The translations under genes and the position numbers were made by a program. Of a stretch of 28,525 nucleotides of DNA, positions 10,583-18,206 are shown piece after piece. The notes below the pieces were generated by a model. That model worked only from the letters and a program-made list of their open reading frames with translations. It made no database searches and was not told where the DNA came from. This stretch comes from Gammaproteobacteria bacterium (lineage in GTDB: Bacteria > Pseudomonadota > Gammaproteobacteria > PS1 > Pseudothioglobaceae). The stretch covers positions 1-28,525 of the forward strand of contig JAJRPY010000124.1 in the NCBI GenBank assembly GCA_024280535.1. Direction: 5' to 3'. The number at the start of each line of letters is the position of its first letter. Position 1 is the first letter of the stretch.

Positions 10583-10668
10583 GCCGATATGGCGGAATTG
10601 GTAGACGCGCCACCTTGAGGGGGTGGTGAGCTACGCTCGTGCCAGTTCGACTCTGGCTATCGGCACCA
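10583..10668 (+). tRNA. tRNA-Leu (anticodon GAG), CCA encoded
   Basis: An 86-base class II tRNA. The acceptor stem GCCGATA pairs with TATCGGC and is followed by A and an encoded CCA. The anticodon stem CCACC/GGTGG holds the loop TTGAGGG, giving anticodon GAG. A long variable arm (GAGC TACG CTCG) identifies a leucine or serine class tRNA. The T arm GCCAG TTCGACT CTGGC is regular. Its place just after secG matches E. coli leuU. Confidence 0.96.
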
Positions 10669-10682
10669 TATTAGAGTTTTTT

Positions 10683-10706
10683 AAAAAGCGATTTAGGTCG
10701 CTTTTT
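10683..10706 (+). terminator. Terminator after tRNA-Leu
   Basis: The nine-base stem AAAAAGCGA/TCGCTTTTT with loop TTTAGG is followed by further T residues, 14 bases after the tRNA 3' end. It closes the tpiA-secG-tRNA unit. Confidence 0.85.
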
Positions 10707-10735
10707 TTATGGGCGGTTGGTTATAAAATGGCAGA

Positions 10736-10751
10736 TGTTTCATGTGAAACA
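10736..10751. promoter_or_regulatory. Second parS-like site (one mismatch)
   Basis: TGTTTCATGTGAAACA differs from consensus parS by a single base near the centre (T for C), and the flanking A and T extend the palindrome. It is intergenic, about 5 kb from the perfect site in recF, on the other side of the dnaA-dnaN gap. Confidence 0.65.
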
Positions 10752-10785
10752 TGGCTAATTTTAGTTGTAGCAATGGTGTTTTAGG

Positions 10786-11503
10786 ATTGAAATTGATAAG
10801 AAAATGCGTTGTGCCGTGTATCACTTGAGTGCAGGTTAATTAAAAACAATCAATAATAAATTTGGCAGTGTCAAGCAGAAAGAAAATTTAAACAGTATTC
10901 AAACACCAATTTATTTCGTCGGTAAAACACCAAGTTTGGTTGATGAACTGAAAGAAACCAATCAAGTGTTTAATGAAAATAGTAGCAGCGATGAACTACA
11001 ATATTTTGTAGATTGACGTTTTTCTAAAGCACAAATTTTATACGGGTTGGTTAATATTGAAGTACAGCAAATATTCGGCGTGACAAAAATTTGTTATCAG
11101 CAAAAAAATATCATTCAACTTATTGGGTGATTATAATTTTGTCTATCAACTTGAAAATAAAACGCCGACAGAGGACTATAAATCTGAAATTGCGTTAAAT
11201 GGGCTGATTATTGAGTTCGAAATACGCCCAAATTTTGATTTTAAGACTGGTAGGCAGGGGGTTGTTTGGTAGAAGTTGAATTTTATCAGAATAACGGATA
11301 TTCTTAATCCATTAGACAGTCGCAAGCTAGGATTGGTCGATATTAAGGATTTATACCCAGGTCAAGTCTTGTCCAAGTTTGATTGTGCTGATCGTTTAAA
11401 TTATTCGATGATTATTTTGCACGAGAGCCGTTTTAGCAAAAATCCAAAACCAGGGTCATATTTTAAACCCACAGCATATTTTAGAGTCGTCCATGTCAAC
11501 TAA
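10786..11503 (+). pseudogene. Decayed reading frame of unknown function
   Basis: Protein-like sequence runs in one frame from 10786 (IEIDKKMRCAVYHLSAG) through stops at 10837-10839 and 11014-11016. It shifts frame near 11117-11130 and continues in the second frame to TAA at 11501-11503, with one more stop at 11270-11272. Readable pieces include TPIYFVGKTPSLVDELKETN, QLENKTPTEDYKSEIALNGL and HESRFSKNPKPGSYF. The last piece, 11276-11503, is open for 75 residues from a TTG. The composition looks like a former gene of about 240 codons, but I do not recognise the family and no start codon or ribosome site is convincing. It could be an eroded accessory or surface gene. Confidence 0.5.
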
Positions 11504-11778
11504 TAATATTAACAACACTGGGTATTGCATTCAGCCTAACAGGCGCATTTTAGGTTTGTGATATGGGCGTGTGTTTTGCTAATACTTATGTGGGTAAGGT
11601 CTATTTTTTGCTGGGCGTTTGCAAATGTGATAATAAATCAAAGGCCTTCAAAGATATTTGGTACCGCCGTTAGTCTGGTTTAGGGTCGTTTGTGTTGACT
11701 CAAATTGGTGTTAAAAATGGGTTTTTTAATGTTATTTTTGAGTGTTTCTTGGATTTTTTTATTTTTTTTAGCGCTTAG
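11503..11778 (+). pseudogene. Possible remnant of a secreted protein gene
   Basis: One frame reads IILTTLGIAFSLTGAF, which looks like a signal peptide core without its start codon. It then runs through stops at 11551-11553 and 11671-11673 (GVCFANTYVGKVYF, SGLGSFVLTQIGVKNGFF) to a third stop at 11776-11778. It begins where the previous decayed frame ends. The glycine- and aromatic-rich pattern would suit an outer-membrane or secreted protein, but this is a weak reading. The stretch from here to 11830 is T-rich and holds nothing else I can identify. Confidence 0.3.
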
Positions 11779-11831
11779 ATGCCTTTGTAGTAGTCTTTTA
11801 GCAGATAGTATAAAAATATATTATAATATTA

Positions 11832-11859
11832 TTGACTTATAATATAAGTATTGTATAAT
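11832..11859 (+). promoter_or_regulatory. Strong sigma-70-type promoter of the repeat-rich secreted protein
   Basis: TTGACT (11832-11837) and a perfect TATAAT (11854-11859) are separated by 16 bases in very AT-rich DNA. The expected start near 11866 gives a leader of about 84 bases. It is among the best-matching promoters in the window and suggests high expression. Confidence 0.75.
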
Positions 11860-11867
11860 ATACTAAA

Positions 11868-11916
11868 TGCCGAACGATGGTTTGGCACATAAAACACCTT
11901 TAATTTCAAAGGTGTT
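11868..11916 (+). promoter_or_regulatory. Two consecutive leader hairpins in the 5' untranslated region
   Basis: Hairpin 1 pairs 11868-11875 with 11880-11887 (TGCCGAAC/GTTTGGCA, loop GATG, one G-T pair) and would sit almost at the first transcribed base. Hairpin 2 pairs 11893-11901 with 11908-11916 (AACACCTTT/AAAGGTGTT, loop AATTTC), a perfect nine-base stem. Neither is followed by a T run, so they do not look like terminators. Hairpins at the extreme 5' end can protect an mRNA from decay, which is my inference here. Confidence 0.55.
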
Positions 11917-11949
11917 AAAAACTTAAAATAATAATCCGGGGATATTAAT

Positions 11950-12468
11950 ATGAAAAAAATTATCGCAATAACAACTTTAGTGGCTGCCACTTCAGTATCA
12001 GCTTTTTTTGGCAACTCAAACAATAACGGCTGGGGTAACTCAAACGGCATGTATAATTACGGCCCTTTTGATGGCGGATCTAACCTTGGTCCGTTTAATT
12101 CAGGCTCTAATATGGGGCCTTTTAATGGCGGTTCAAATTGGGGACCTTTTAACGGTGGTTCAAACTGGGGTCCATTCAATGGCGCTCAAAACATGGGGCC
12201 TTTTGCCAATAGTAACGACATGAATAATGATTCAGACTGGGGCTTCCATTACAACAACAAGAACACCACTAAAAACGTCTCTAATGCCACAACTGATGGT
12301 AAGTTTACTGGTGTTGCTGATGCTAATGCCAAAGGAGTTGCTGATGCATACGCTAAAGGTCAAGCTGATGCCTTTGCTAAGGCACAAGCGGATGCGTACG
12401 CCAAAGGTTACGCAGATGCTAAAGCAAATTCTATCGTAGATTCACGCGACGCTAAGCAAAGAAAGTAA
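11950..12468 (+). CDS. Secreted repeat-rich protein, candidate sulfur-globule envelope protein
   Basis: The 172-residue product has a clear signal peptide (cleavage likely after residue 18, SVSA). The mature protein begins with an asparagine/glycine-rich stretch (NSNNNGWGNSNG). Residues 38-91 are six tandem nine-residue units of the form GPFNGGSNW. Residues 121-160 are five eight-residue units of the form GxADAYAK. There is no cysteine and no membrane segment after the signal. Small, secreted, Gly/Asn/aromatic-rich repeat proteins of this kind coat periplasmic sulfur globules in purple sulfur bacteria (SgpA/B type), and such a role would suit an autotrophic sulfur oxidiser. The match is by composition and architecture only; another surface or structural role is possible. 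The ribosome site is a weak GGGGA eight bases before ATG 11950. It has its own strong promoter, structured leader and terminator, so it is a single-gene unit. Confidence 0.6.
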   Translation: MKKIIAITTLVAATSVSAFFGNSNNNGWGNSNGMYNYGPFDGGSNLGPFNSGSNMGPFNGGSNWGPFNGGSNWGPFNGAQNMGPFANSNDMNNDSDWGFHYNNKNTTKNVSNATTDGKFTGVADANAKGVADAYAKGQADAFAKAQADAYAKGYADAKANSIVDSRDAKQRK

Positions 12469-12504
12469 GATTAGATGATTAATTAATTTTAATCACTGAT
12501 CTTT

Positions 12505-12530
12505 AAAAACCACCTTTCGGGGTGGTTTTT
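12505..12530 (+). terminator. Terminator of the repeat-rich protein gene
   Basis: CCACC (12510-12514) pairs with GGTGG (12521-12525) around loop TTTCGG, extended by A/T pairs on both sides and followed by eight T residues. The upstream A run means it could act weakly in the other direction. Confidence 0.9.
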
Positions 12531-12544
12531 TTTATGCCAAAAAA

Positions 12545-12564
12545 AAGAGTGCAATGGCACTCTT
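12545..12564 (-). terminator. Terminator of the rpsB-tsf operon
   Basis: The eight-base stem AAGAGTGC/GCACTCTT with loop AATG is followed on the minus strand by a run of T residues, 26 bases after the tsf stop. It faces the neighbouring plus-strand terminator across the convergent junction. Confidence 0.88.
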
Positions 12565-12590
12565 CTTATTTTGCATTAGTGATGAGTGGG

Positions 12591-13469
12591 CTAGCCCTTC
12601 ATCTGAGCGGCTACTTCGTCTGCAAAGTTTTCTTCTTTTTTGTCGATGCCTTCGCCCACTTCATATCGAACGAAAGAAACCACCGTGGCATTGTTTGCCT
12701 TAACAAGCGCAGCAATAGTGGTATCTGGGTCTTTAACAAAGGCTTGACCATATAAGGTCACTTCGTTGACAAACTTCTTCATACGTCCGCCAATCATTTT
12801 TTCAATGATATTATCAGGTTTGCCAGATTCGCGCGCCTGTTCAACAAAGATGGCTTTTTCTCTTTCTAATAAATCTGCATCCAGTTCATCTTCGGTAACG
12901 CATTCAGGTCGGGTGGCTGCCACATGCATGGCGATATCTTTGGCTAATGCTTCGTCGCCCCCTTCTAATACTGCCAATACAGCAATGCGCTCACCGTGCT
13001 TGTAAGCGCCAATCACGCCAGTATCAACTGTGATGGTTTGAACGCGCCTGATAGAGACATTTTCACCCACTTTGGCGACGATGTCTTCGCGTGTTTTTTC
13101 AAGTGAATCACCGTTGTCCAATGTTTGGCTCATAAATTCTTCAATATTGGCCGGTTTTGTTTTCAAGGCCAGTGCGCTCAAGGTGTCAACAAAATTGATA
13201 AAAGCATCTCCCTTGGTGACAAAATCAGTCTCAGAGTTTACCTCTAAGATGGTGGCAGTTTTGTGGTCATTGCTAATGTTGACTTTAACCAAGCCTTCAG
13301 CAGCAATACGGCTAGATTTTTTAGCCGCCTTAGCAGCGCCTGAAGAACGCATTAAATCGATTGCAGCCTCCATATCACCTTGGGTTTCAGTGAGGGCTTT
13401 TTTGCAGTCCATCATGCCTGAGCCGGTTCTTTCTCTTAATTCTTTAACTAAAGCAGCGGTAATTGCCAT
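12591..13469 (-). CDS. tsf: Translation elongation factor Ts
   Basis: Guanine-nucleotide exchange factor that recycles EF-Tu in the cytoplasm. The 292-residue product begins with the N-terminal UBA-like module (LVKELRERTGSGMMDCKKAL). It contains the SETDFVTKGDAF stretch, whose TDFV motif inserts into EF-Tu, and retains the later paired core and coiled-coil segments (AATRPECVTEDELD, GRMKKFVNEVTLYGQAFV). ATG 13469 has an AGGAGATAATT site upstream. It follows rpsB in the same transcript, with a strong hairpin in the 69-base spacer. Confidence 0.97.
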   Translation of the reverse strand: MAITAALVKELRERTGSGMMDCKKALTETQGDMEAAIDLMRSSGAAKAAKKSSRIAAEGLVKVNISNDHKTATILEVNSETDFVTKGDAFINFVDTLSALALKTKPANIEEFMSQTLDNGDSLEKTREDIVAKVGENVSIRRVQTITVDTGVIGAYKHGERIAVLAVLEGGDEALAKDIAMHVAATRPECVTEDELDADLLEREKAIFVEQARESGKPDNIIEKMIGGRMKKFVNEVTLYGQAFVKDPDTTIAALVKANNATVVSFVRYEVGEGIDKKEENFADEVAAQMKG

Positions 13470-13492
13470 AATTATCTCCTGTGAATTTGTTG

Positions 13493-13524
13493 CACAATAG
13501 GCAAGGTTTGCCTTGCTTATTGTG
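13493..13524 (-). promoter_or_regulatory. Intercistronic hairpin between rpsB and tsf
   Basis: A 14-pair stem with one G-T pair: CACAATA plus GCAAGG pairs with CCTTGC plus TATTGTG around a four-base loop. No T run follows on the minus strand, so it is more likely an mRNA processing, attenuation or stability element than a full terminator. Confidence 0.65.
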
Positions 13525-13538
13525 AGTTTTGTTATAAA

Positions 13539-14573
13539 TTATCCAAGTTTTGCAATAATGTCAGCCTTGGTGTCTTTAGGGCTGATTTCAATCCCTTTTT
13601 CTTTTGCAAGTGAGATTAAATCAGCTTTGAGTAATGTACTAAGATTTGCTTCAGGTTTAGCTGTTGCAGTTGGCTTTTTAGTAGATTTAACTGCTTTAGT
13701 TGGCTGGGCAGTTGGTTTTTTAGCCGGTGCTTTAACTGGCTTTTCAGCTGACTTTTTAGTCGGCGCTTCGGTTGCTACTTCGGCTGGTGCTTCAGTTGGC
13801 GTTTCGGTGGCTTTTTTGTTCGCTACGGGTGCATCAATCTTTGTAGCAACGGGTTTTTTCTTAATTGTTGCTGTTTTAACTTGAGGCGTGCTAGAGGCAG
13901 CTTTTGCTTCTAAAATGGCATTGGCAATTTCTCTTGCATAATAGCCAATGGCTCTAATAGAATCATCATTGCCAGGCACAACATAATCAATGCCTTCAGG
14001 GTTGTGATTGGTGTCAACAATGCCGATAATTGGCAGATTTAATTTTTTAGATTCGGCAATGGCATTTTTTTCATGGCCAATATCCACAACGAATACCACG
14101 TCTGGAATGCCGCCTAAATCTTTAATTCCACCCAAACTGCGCTCCAGTTTTTCCATTTCACGCGTCATCATGAGCGATTCTTTTTTGGCAAATTGGGCAA
14201 AATTGTCTTCGGCTAAGAACTCAAGGTCTTTTAGTCGTTTGATTGAGGCTTTGATGGTCTTGTAGTTTGTCATCATGCCACCTAACCAGCGGTGATTAAC
14301 ATAAGGCATACCGCAACGAATTGCCTCTTCTTTCATGATGTTAGTGGCTGCACGCTTGGTGCCGACAAACAAAATTGAGCCGCCATTAGCCGCAGTTTTT
14401 GAGGCAAAATTAAGCACATCGTTAAACATAGGCAGTGTTTTTTCTAGGTTGATGATATGGACACCGTTGCGTGTGCCGTAGATATACTTGTCCATTTTTG
14501 GGTGCCAGAATCGTGAACGGTGACCAAAGTGCACACCAGCTTCCAGCATTTTTTTCATTGACGTTTTTGCCAT
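13539..14573 (-). CDS. rpsB: Ribosomal protein S2 with long C-terminal extension
   Basis: Small-subunit ribosomal protein that bridges S1 and the 30S body. Residues 1-225 are the normal S2 fold: [44 protein letters not shown], and [18 protein letters not shown] followed by [20 protein letters not shown]. coli S2 has 241 residues. This one has 344, adding a Lys/Ala/Pro/Thr-rich linker (about 226-308) and a final 36-residue module, [18 protein letters not shown] followed by [10 protein letters not shown], which has the helix-turn-helix spacing of SAP or Rho N-terminal domains. The tail reads in frame with no sign of a frameshift. It is first in the rpsB-tsf operon. Confidence 0.95.
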   Translation of the reverse strand: MAKTSMKKMLEAGVHFGHRSRFWHPKMDKYIYGTRNGVHIINLEKTLPMFNDVLNFASKTAANGGSILFVGTKRAATNIMKEEAIRCGMPYVNHRWLGGMMTNYKTIKASIKRLKDLEFLAEDNFAQFAKKESLMMTREMEKLERSLGGIKDLGGIPDVVFVVDIGHEKNAIAESKKLNLPIIGIVDTNHNPEGIDYVVPGNDDSIRAIGYYAREIANAILEAKAASSTPQVKTATIKKKPVATKIDAPVANKKATETPTEAPAEVATEAPTKKSAEKPVKAPAKKPTAQPTKAVKSTKKPTATAKPEANLSTLLKADLISLAKEKGIEISPKDTKADIIAKLG

Positions 14574-14776
14574 TTTTATTTCTCCATGGGGTTAGTGAAG
14601 TGCCTTAAACACTTCCTTCCACAACTCCTAACCATCAACCTTGATTAACAAGGCACCCTGATGGCTATGTCGAGCTGTGTGATACATTAAAAATGAGCTA
14701 GGCACCTGATAAACAAGCGCCCAACCCAACATTTGATTTTTTTCGAGCAATAATTGCCAAGTAAAAATCTTAAAAA
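14574..14776 (-). promoter_or_regulatory. Structured rpsB leader, probable S2 autoregulatory region
   Basis: The roughly 200-base untranslated leader contains two nested hairpins near the start codon. One pairs 14590-14595 with 14628-14633 (GGTTAG/CTAACC) and encloses 14597-14602 with 14610-14615 (GAAGTG/CACTTC). The other pairs 14633-14637 with 14659-14663 and encloses CCTTG/CAAGG (14639-14653). Gammaproteobacterial rpsB leaders are known to be bound by S2 for feedback repression. The assignment here rests on position and pairing, not on a covariance search. Confidence 0.55.
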
Positions 14777-14782
14777 GGGGTA

Positions 14783-14811
14783 ATTATACCGAACCAGCGC
14801 CAATCTATCAA
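14783..14811 (-). promoter_or_regulatory. rpsB promoter
   Basis: On the minus strand, TTGATA (14806-14811) and a perfect TATAAT (14783-14788) are spaced by 17 bases, near-ideal for a vegetative promoter. Transcription would start near 14776. Confidence 0.82.
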
Positions 14812-14823
14812 GTGCTTAATGGC

Positions 14824-15498
14824 CTAGTTGACCTTTGCTAATTCTGCACGCATAGCGTCAATCGTGGTTTTGTAATTATCCGTATTGAAAATTGCCGAAC
14901 CTGCGACAAAGGTATCGGCACCAGCTTGTGCCACTTCGCGAATGTTGTCAATTTTGACACCGCCGTCAATTTCTAGGCGAATATCTTTGCCGCTGGCATC
15001 AATTAATTTACGCACTTGACGACATTTGACCAAAGTTTGTGGAATGAAGGATTGTCCACCAAATCCTGGATTAACCGACATTAATAAAATCATATCAAGT
15101 TTGTCCATGACGTTTTCCAGTACGTGTAATGGCGTTGCAGGATTGAAGACCAGCCCTGCCTTACAACCCGCTTCTTGAATCATGGCGAGTGTCCTATCAA
15201 TGTGTTCAGAGGCCTCGGGGTGAAAAGTGATGTAGGATGCGCCGGCCGAGACAAAATCAGGGATTAATCTATCAACCGGTTTAACCATTAAATGCACGTC
15301 AATGGGTGCGGTAACGCCGTGGTTTCTTAGTGCCTCACAAACCAGTGGACCAATGGTTAAGTTGGGTACGTAATGATTATCCATCACGTCAAAATGAACA
15401 ATATCTGCGCCATCACGCAAGACGTTGTCCACTTCTTCACCCAGTTTGGCAAAGTCTGCTGCTAAAATTGAAGGTGCAATAAAATTTTCTTGTTTCAT
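14824..15498 (-). CDS. rpe: Ribulose-phosphate 3-epimerase
   Basis: Interconverts ribulose 5-phosphate and xylulose 5-phosphate in the pentose phosphate and Calvin cycles, feeding phosphoribulokinase. The TIM-barrel motifs are in order: [31 protein letters not shown] (metal-binding His and Asp), [20 protein letters not shown], and [12 protein letters not shown] placed the start at ATG 15498 ([10 protein letters not shown], 224 residues) because AGGAGAAAG lies just upstream. A longer reading to 15543 adds 15 unrelated residues that overlap gpmI. It lies just after gpmI in the same direction. Confidence 0.95.
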   Translation of the reverse strand: MKQENFIAPSILAADFAKLGEEVDNVLRDGADIVHFDVMDNHYVPNLTIGPLVCEALRNHGVTAPIDVHLMVKPVDRLIPDFVSAGASYITFHPEASEHIDRTLAMIQEAGCKAGLVFNPATPLHVLENVMDKLDMILLMSVNPGFGGQSFIPQTLVKCRQVRKLIDASGKDIRLEIDGGVKIDNIREVAQAGADTFVAGSAIFNTDNYKTTIDAMRAELAKVN

Positions 15499-15535
15499 GG
15501 TGCTTTCTCCTGAATTGATGTAATTGTGATGTATT

Positions 15536-17074
15536 TTACTCAAAAGTGAGCAACGAATGCCCTGTCATTTCAACGGGTTGTTCAATGTCCATCATTGCCA
15601 ATAATGTCGGTGCTATATCTGATAGGGCGCCTGTGCAGGGTGGTGCAATGCTAGCTTTTCTTGGACTGACAAAGATTAATGGCACCGGATTATTAGTATG
15701 AGCAGTATGCACTTCGTGTGTAGTTGGATTGACCATTTGCTCGGCATTGCCATGATCTGCGGTGATTAGCATTTCGGCATTGGTGCTTTTAACGGCTTGA
15801 TGAATAATACCCAGACAGGCATCAACCGCCTCAACGGCTTTAATGGCAGCATCGAGCTTGCCAGAATGTCCGACCATATCAGTATTGGCAAAGTTGCAAA
15901 TAATCAAGTCGTATTTCTGGCTTTCGATATTTTCGACCAATTTATCGGTTAATTCAAATGCACTCATTTCAGGCTGTAAGTCGTAAGTGGCAACATCAGG
16001 CGAAGGGATAAGTAGGCGATCCTCACCATTAAATGCCCGCTCAACGCCACCATTTAAGAAAAAAGTAACATGCGCATATTTTTCAGTTTCGGCAATTCTA
16101 AGTTGGGTCATGCCCAGATTGGCCAAGTATTTGCCCAGCACATTGTTTAATTTTGAAGGCGGATATGCCACTGGTAAATTAAACTCTTTTTTGTATTCTG
16201 TGAGGCAGATAAATTGAGTGGGCACATAGACACCGCGTGAAAATCCTTGAAAATTTTCATCGGTAAAGGCCTGGGTAATTTGACGCGCCCGATCTGCGCG
16301 ATAGTTCATAAATATGAGTACATCGCCTTTGTTAATGGTTGTCGGCGCATTGATACTGGTGGATTGAATAAATTCATCAGTTTCGCCACGTTCATAGGCC
16401 TGATCGATGGCCTCTAAGGCAGTTTTGGCTAAAAATTTGGATTTTCCTTGTGAGATTAACTCATAGGCACAACGCGTGCGAGACCAGCGATTGTCTCTAT
16501 CTAGGGAAAAATATCGACCAATAATGGAGGCAATTTCACCAATGCCGACCTCAGCAATGGTATTTTCTAGGTGTTGAATATAGCGTTTGGCACTTTTTTG
16601 CGCGCAATCGCGGCCGTCTGTAAAGATATGCAGGTAAACCTGCTGGCAGTCGTAGCGACTTATCATTTTGAGCATGCCGTGAATTTGTTCTTCATGTGAA
16701 TGCACGCCGCCATCAGATGAAAGCCCCATAATGTGAACTGCCTTGTTGTTTTCTTCGGCGTATTCTAGCGAATTTTTCAACACTGGGTTTCTGTAAAAAT
16801 CACCATTACTAATATCGTGATGAATGCGGGTGTAGGCCTGTTTGACCACTCGACCAGCGCCTAGGTTTAAATGACCGACCTCGGAATTGCCCATTTGCTC
16901 GCCTGGCAACCCAACTTGTTTGCCACTGGTCAAAATTAAAGAGTGCTTAAAATCTTGATTAAATCGATCCCAAACTGGCGTATTGGCTAAGGCGATGGCA
17001 TTATTTTCCAGCGTATCGGAATGCCCCCAGCCATCTAAGATGAGTAATAATTTGGTGTTTTTTTTAGATATCAT
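15536..17074 (-). CDS. gpmI: 2,3-bisphosphoglycerate-independent phosphoglycerate mutase
   Basis: Interconverts 3- and 2-phosphoglycerate in the lower glycolytic/gluconeogenic path. The 512-residue product is the normal length of this manganese-dependent, alkaline-phosphatase-like enzyme. [10 protein letters not shown] near residues 10-19 supplies a metal aspartate and GNSEVGH holds the catalytic serine (S64). [21 protein letters not shown] and NYRADRARQ bind substrate. [11 protein letters not shown] and [13 protein letters not shown] carry further metal ligands. It starts 16 bases after ychF and runs into rpe, so the three may share a transcript. Confidence 0.97.
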   Translation of the reverse strand: MISKKNTKLLLILDGWGHSDTLENNAIALANTPVWDRFNQDFKHSLILTSGKQVGLPGEQMGNSEVGHLNLGAGRVVKQAYTRIHHDISNGDFYRNPVLKNSLEYAEENNKAVHIMGLSSDGGVHSHEEQIHGMLKMISRYDCQQVYLHIFTDGRDCAQKSAKRYIQHLENTIAEVGIGEIASIIGRYFSLDRDNRWSRTRCAYELISQGKSKFLAKTALEAIDQAYERGETDEFIQSTSINAPTTINKGDVLIFMNYRADRARQITQAFTDENFQGFSRGVYVPTQFICLTEYKKEFNLPVAYPPSKLNNVLGKYLANLGMTQLRIAETEKYAHVTFFLNGGVERAFNGEDRLLIPSPDVATYDLQPEMSAFELTDKLVENIESQKYDLIICNFANTDMVGHSGKLDAAIKAVEAVDACLGIIHQAVKSTNAEMLITADHGNAEQMVNPTTHEVHTAHTNNPVPLIFVSPRKASIAPPCTGALSDIAPTLLAMMDIEQPVEMTGHSLLTFE

Positions 17075-17090
17075 AAGTCAATAAAATGGG

Positions 17091-18182
17091 TTAAACATTA
17101 AATAGAAAGTGTACCACATCGCCATCTTGCACAATGTATTCCTTGCCTTCGGAGCGTAATTTTCCAGCCTCTTTGGCGCCTTTTTCTCCGGCAAACTCAA
17201 TAAAATCAGCATAACTAATGGTTTCGGCACGAATAAAACCTTTTTCAAAATCACCGTGGATTTTGCCAGCTGCTTGTGGTGCGCTATCGCCAGTATTGAT
17301 GGTCCAGGCACGCACCTCTTTAACGCCTGCGGTAAAGTAAGTTTGCAAGCCAAGTAGTGCATAGCCTGCACTGATTAAGCGGTCAAGACCCGATTCTGTT
17401 TGCCCCATTTCGGTTAAAAAATCTTGTTTTTCGTCCGCATCCAGCTCTGCAATCTCTGCCTCAATATCCGCACAAATGGCCACCACCTCAGCGCCCTCCT
17501 CACGGGCAAATTTTTCCACGGCATCAAGGTGTGGGTTTTGGTTAAAGCCATTTTCACTCACATTGGCCATATATAAAACAGGCTTGATGGTGAGCAGTTG
17601 AAAGCCGCGCAATAAGGTTAGCTCATCCTCGCTAAAGTCCAAACTTCTGATACTGTGGCCCGCCTCTAAAGTTGGCAAAATTCGCGTTAATAGTGCTTTT
17701 AGTGGCAGTCCGTCTTTTTGCCCAGATTTTGTATTTTTGAGTGCCTTTTGCATGAGTTTTTCAACCACCTCGAGATCGGCCAATACTAACTCGGTATTAA
17801 TAATTTCAATATCATCCAAGGGTGATATTTTGCCGGCAACATGAATAATATCGTCATCTTCGAAACATCGAACCACATGAATAATAGCGTCCGTTTCACG
17901 AATATTGGTTAAAAATTGATTGCCCAGCCCCTCTCCTTTTGAGGCACCCTCAACTAAGCCGGCAATATCAACAAACTCCATAGTTGTCGGTAGGATTTTT
18001 TCAGGCTTAACAATGTTGGCTAATGCGTCAAGGCGCTTGTCATTGATGGGAACAATGCCGACGTTTGGCTCGATGGTGCAAAATGGGTAATTTGCCGATT
18101 CGATGCCTGCTTGAGTGAGTGCATTAAATAAGGTTGATTTTCCAACGTTAGGTAGCCCAACTATGCCACATTTAAATCCCAT
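17091..18182 (-). CDS. ychF: Redox-responsive ribosome-associated ATPase YchF
   Basis: Universally conserved Obg-family P-loop protein that binds ribosomes and prefers ATP. The 363-residue length is standard. [12 protein letters not shown] is the P-loop at residues 9-20 and [20 protein letters not shown] is the G3/switch region. The NKxD motif is replaced by NVSE, the change responsible for ATP preference in this family. The C-terminal TGS domain ends [18 protein letters not shown]. It lies 24 bases downstream of pth, an order common in gammaproteobacteria. Confidence 0.97.
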   Translation of the reverse strand: MGFKCGIVGLPNVGKSTLFNALTQAGIESANYPFCTIEPNVGIVPINDKRLDALANIVKPEKILPTTMEFVDIAGLVEGASKGEGLGNQFLTNIRETDAIIHVVRCFEDDDIIHVAGKISPLDDIEIINTELVLADLEVVEKLMQKALKNTKSGQKDGLPLKALLTRILPTLEAGHSIRSLDFSEDELTLLRGFQLLTIKPVLYMANVSENGFNQNPHLDAVEKFAREEGAEVVAICADIEAEIAELDADEKQDFLTEMGQTESGLDRLISAGYALLGLQTYFTAGVKEVRAWTINTGDSAPQAAGKIHGDFEKGFIRAETISYADFIEFAGEKGAKEAGKLRSEGKEYIVQDGDVVHFLFNV

Positions 18183-18206
18183 ATTTTCTCCTTTTGAATA
18201 GCAGTT

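Noticed and set aside
10344..10613. Minus-strand open frame opposite secG and tRNA-Leu
   Set aside because: It overlaps the tRNA and the low-complexity tail of secG and has no recognisable features.
10669..10735. Attachment site or integrase island beside tRNA-Leu
   Set aside because: No integrase, no direct repeat of the tRNA 3' end and no phage gene was seen in the window.
12061..12222. CRISPR-like periodic array
   Set aside because: The 27-base units are contiguous coding repeats without unique spacers.
12008..12439. Alternative plus frames within the repeat protein
   Set aside because: They only mirror the tandem repeats in another frame. The chosen frame has the signal peptide and synonymous variation.
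12522..13500. Long plus-strand open frames across tsf
   Set aside because: They are antisense to a clear EF-Ts gene, have no ribosome sites or family features, and reflect its codon composition.
13513..13884. Plus-strand open frame with hydrophobic repeats opposite the rpsB tail
   Set aside because: It is the complement of the Lys/Ala/Pro/Thr-rich S2 extension. The repetitive codons there keep the opposite strand open by chance.
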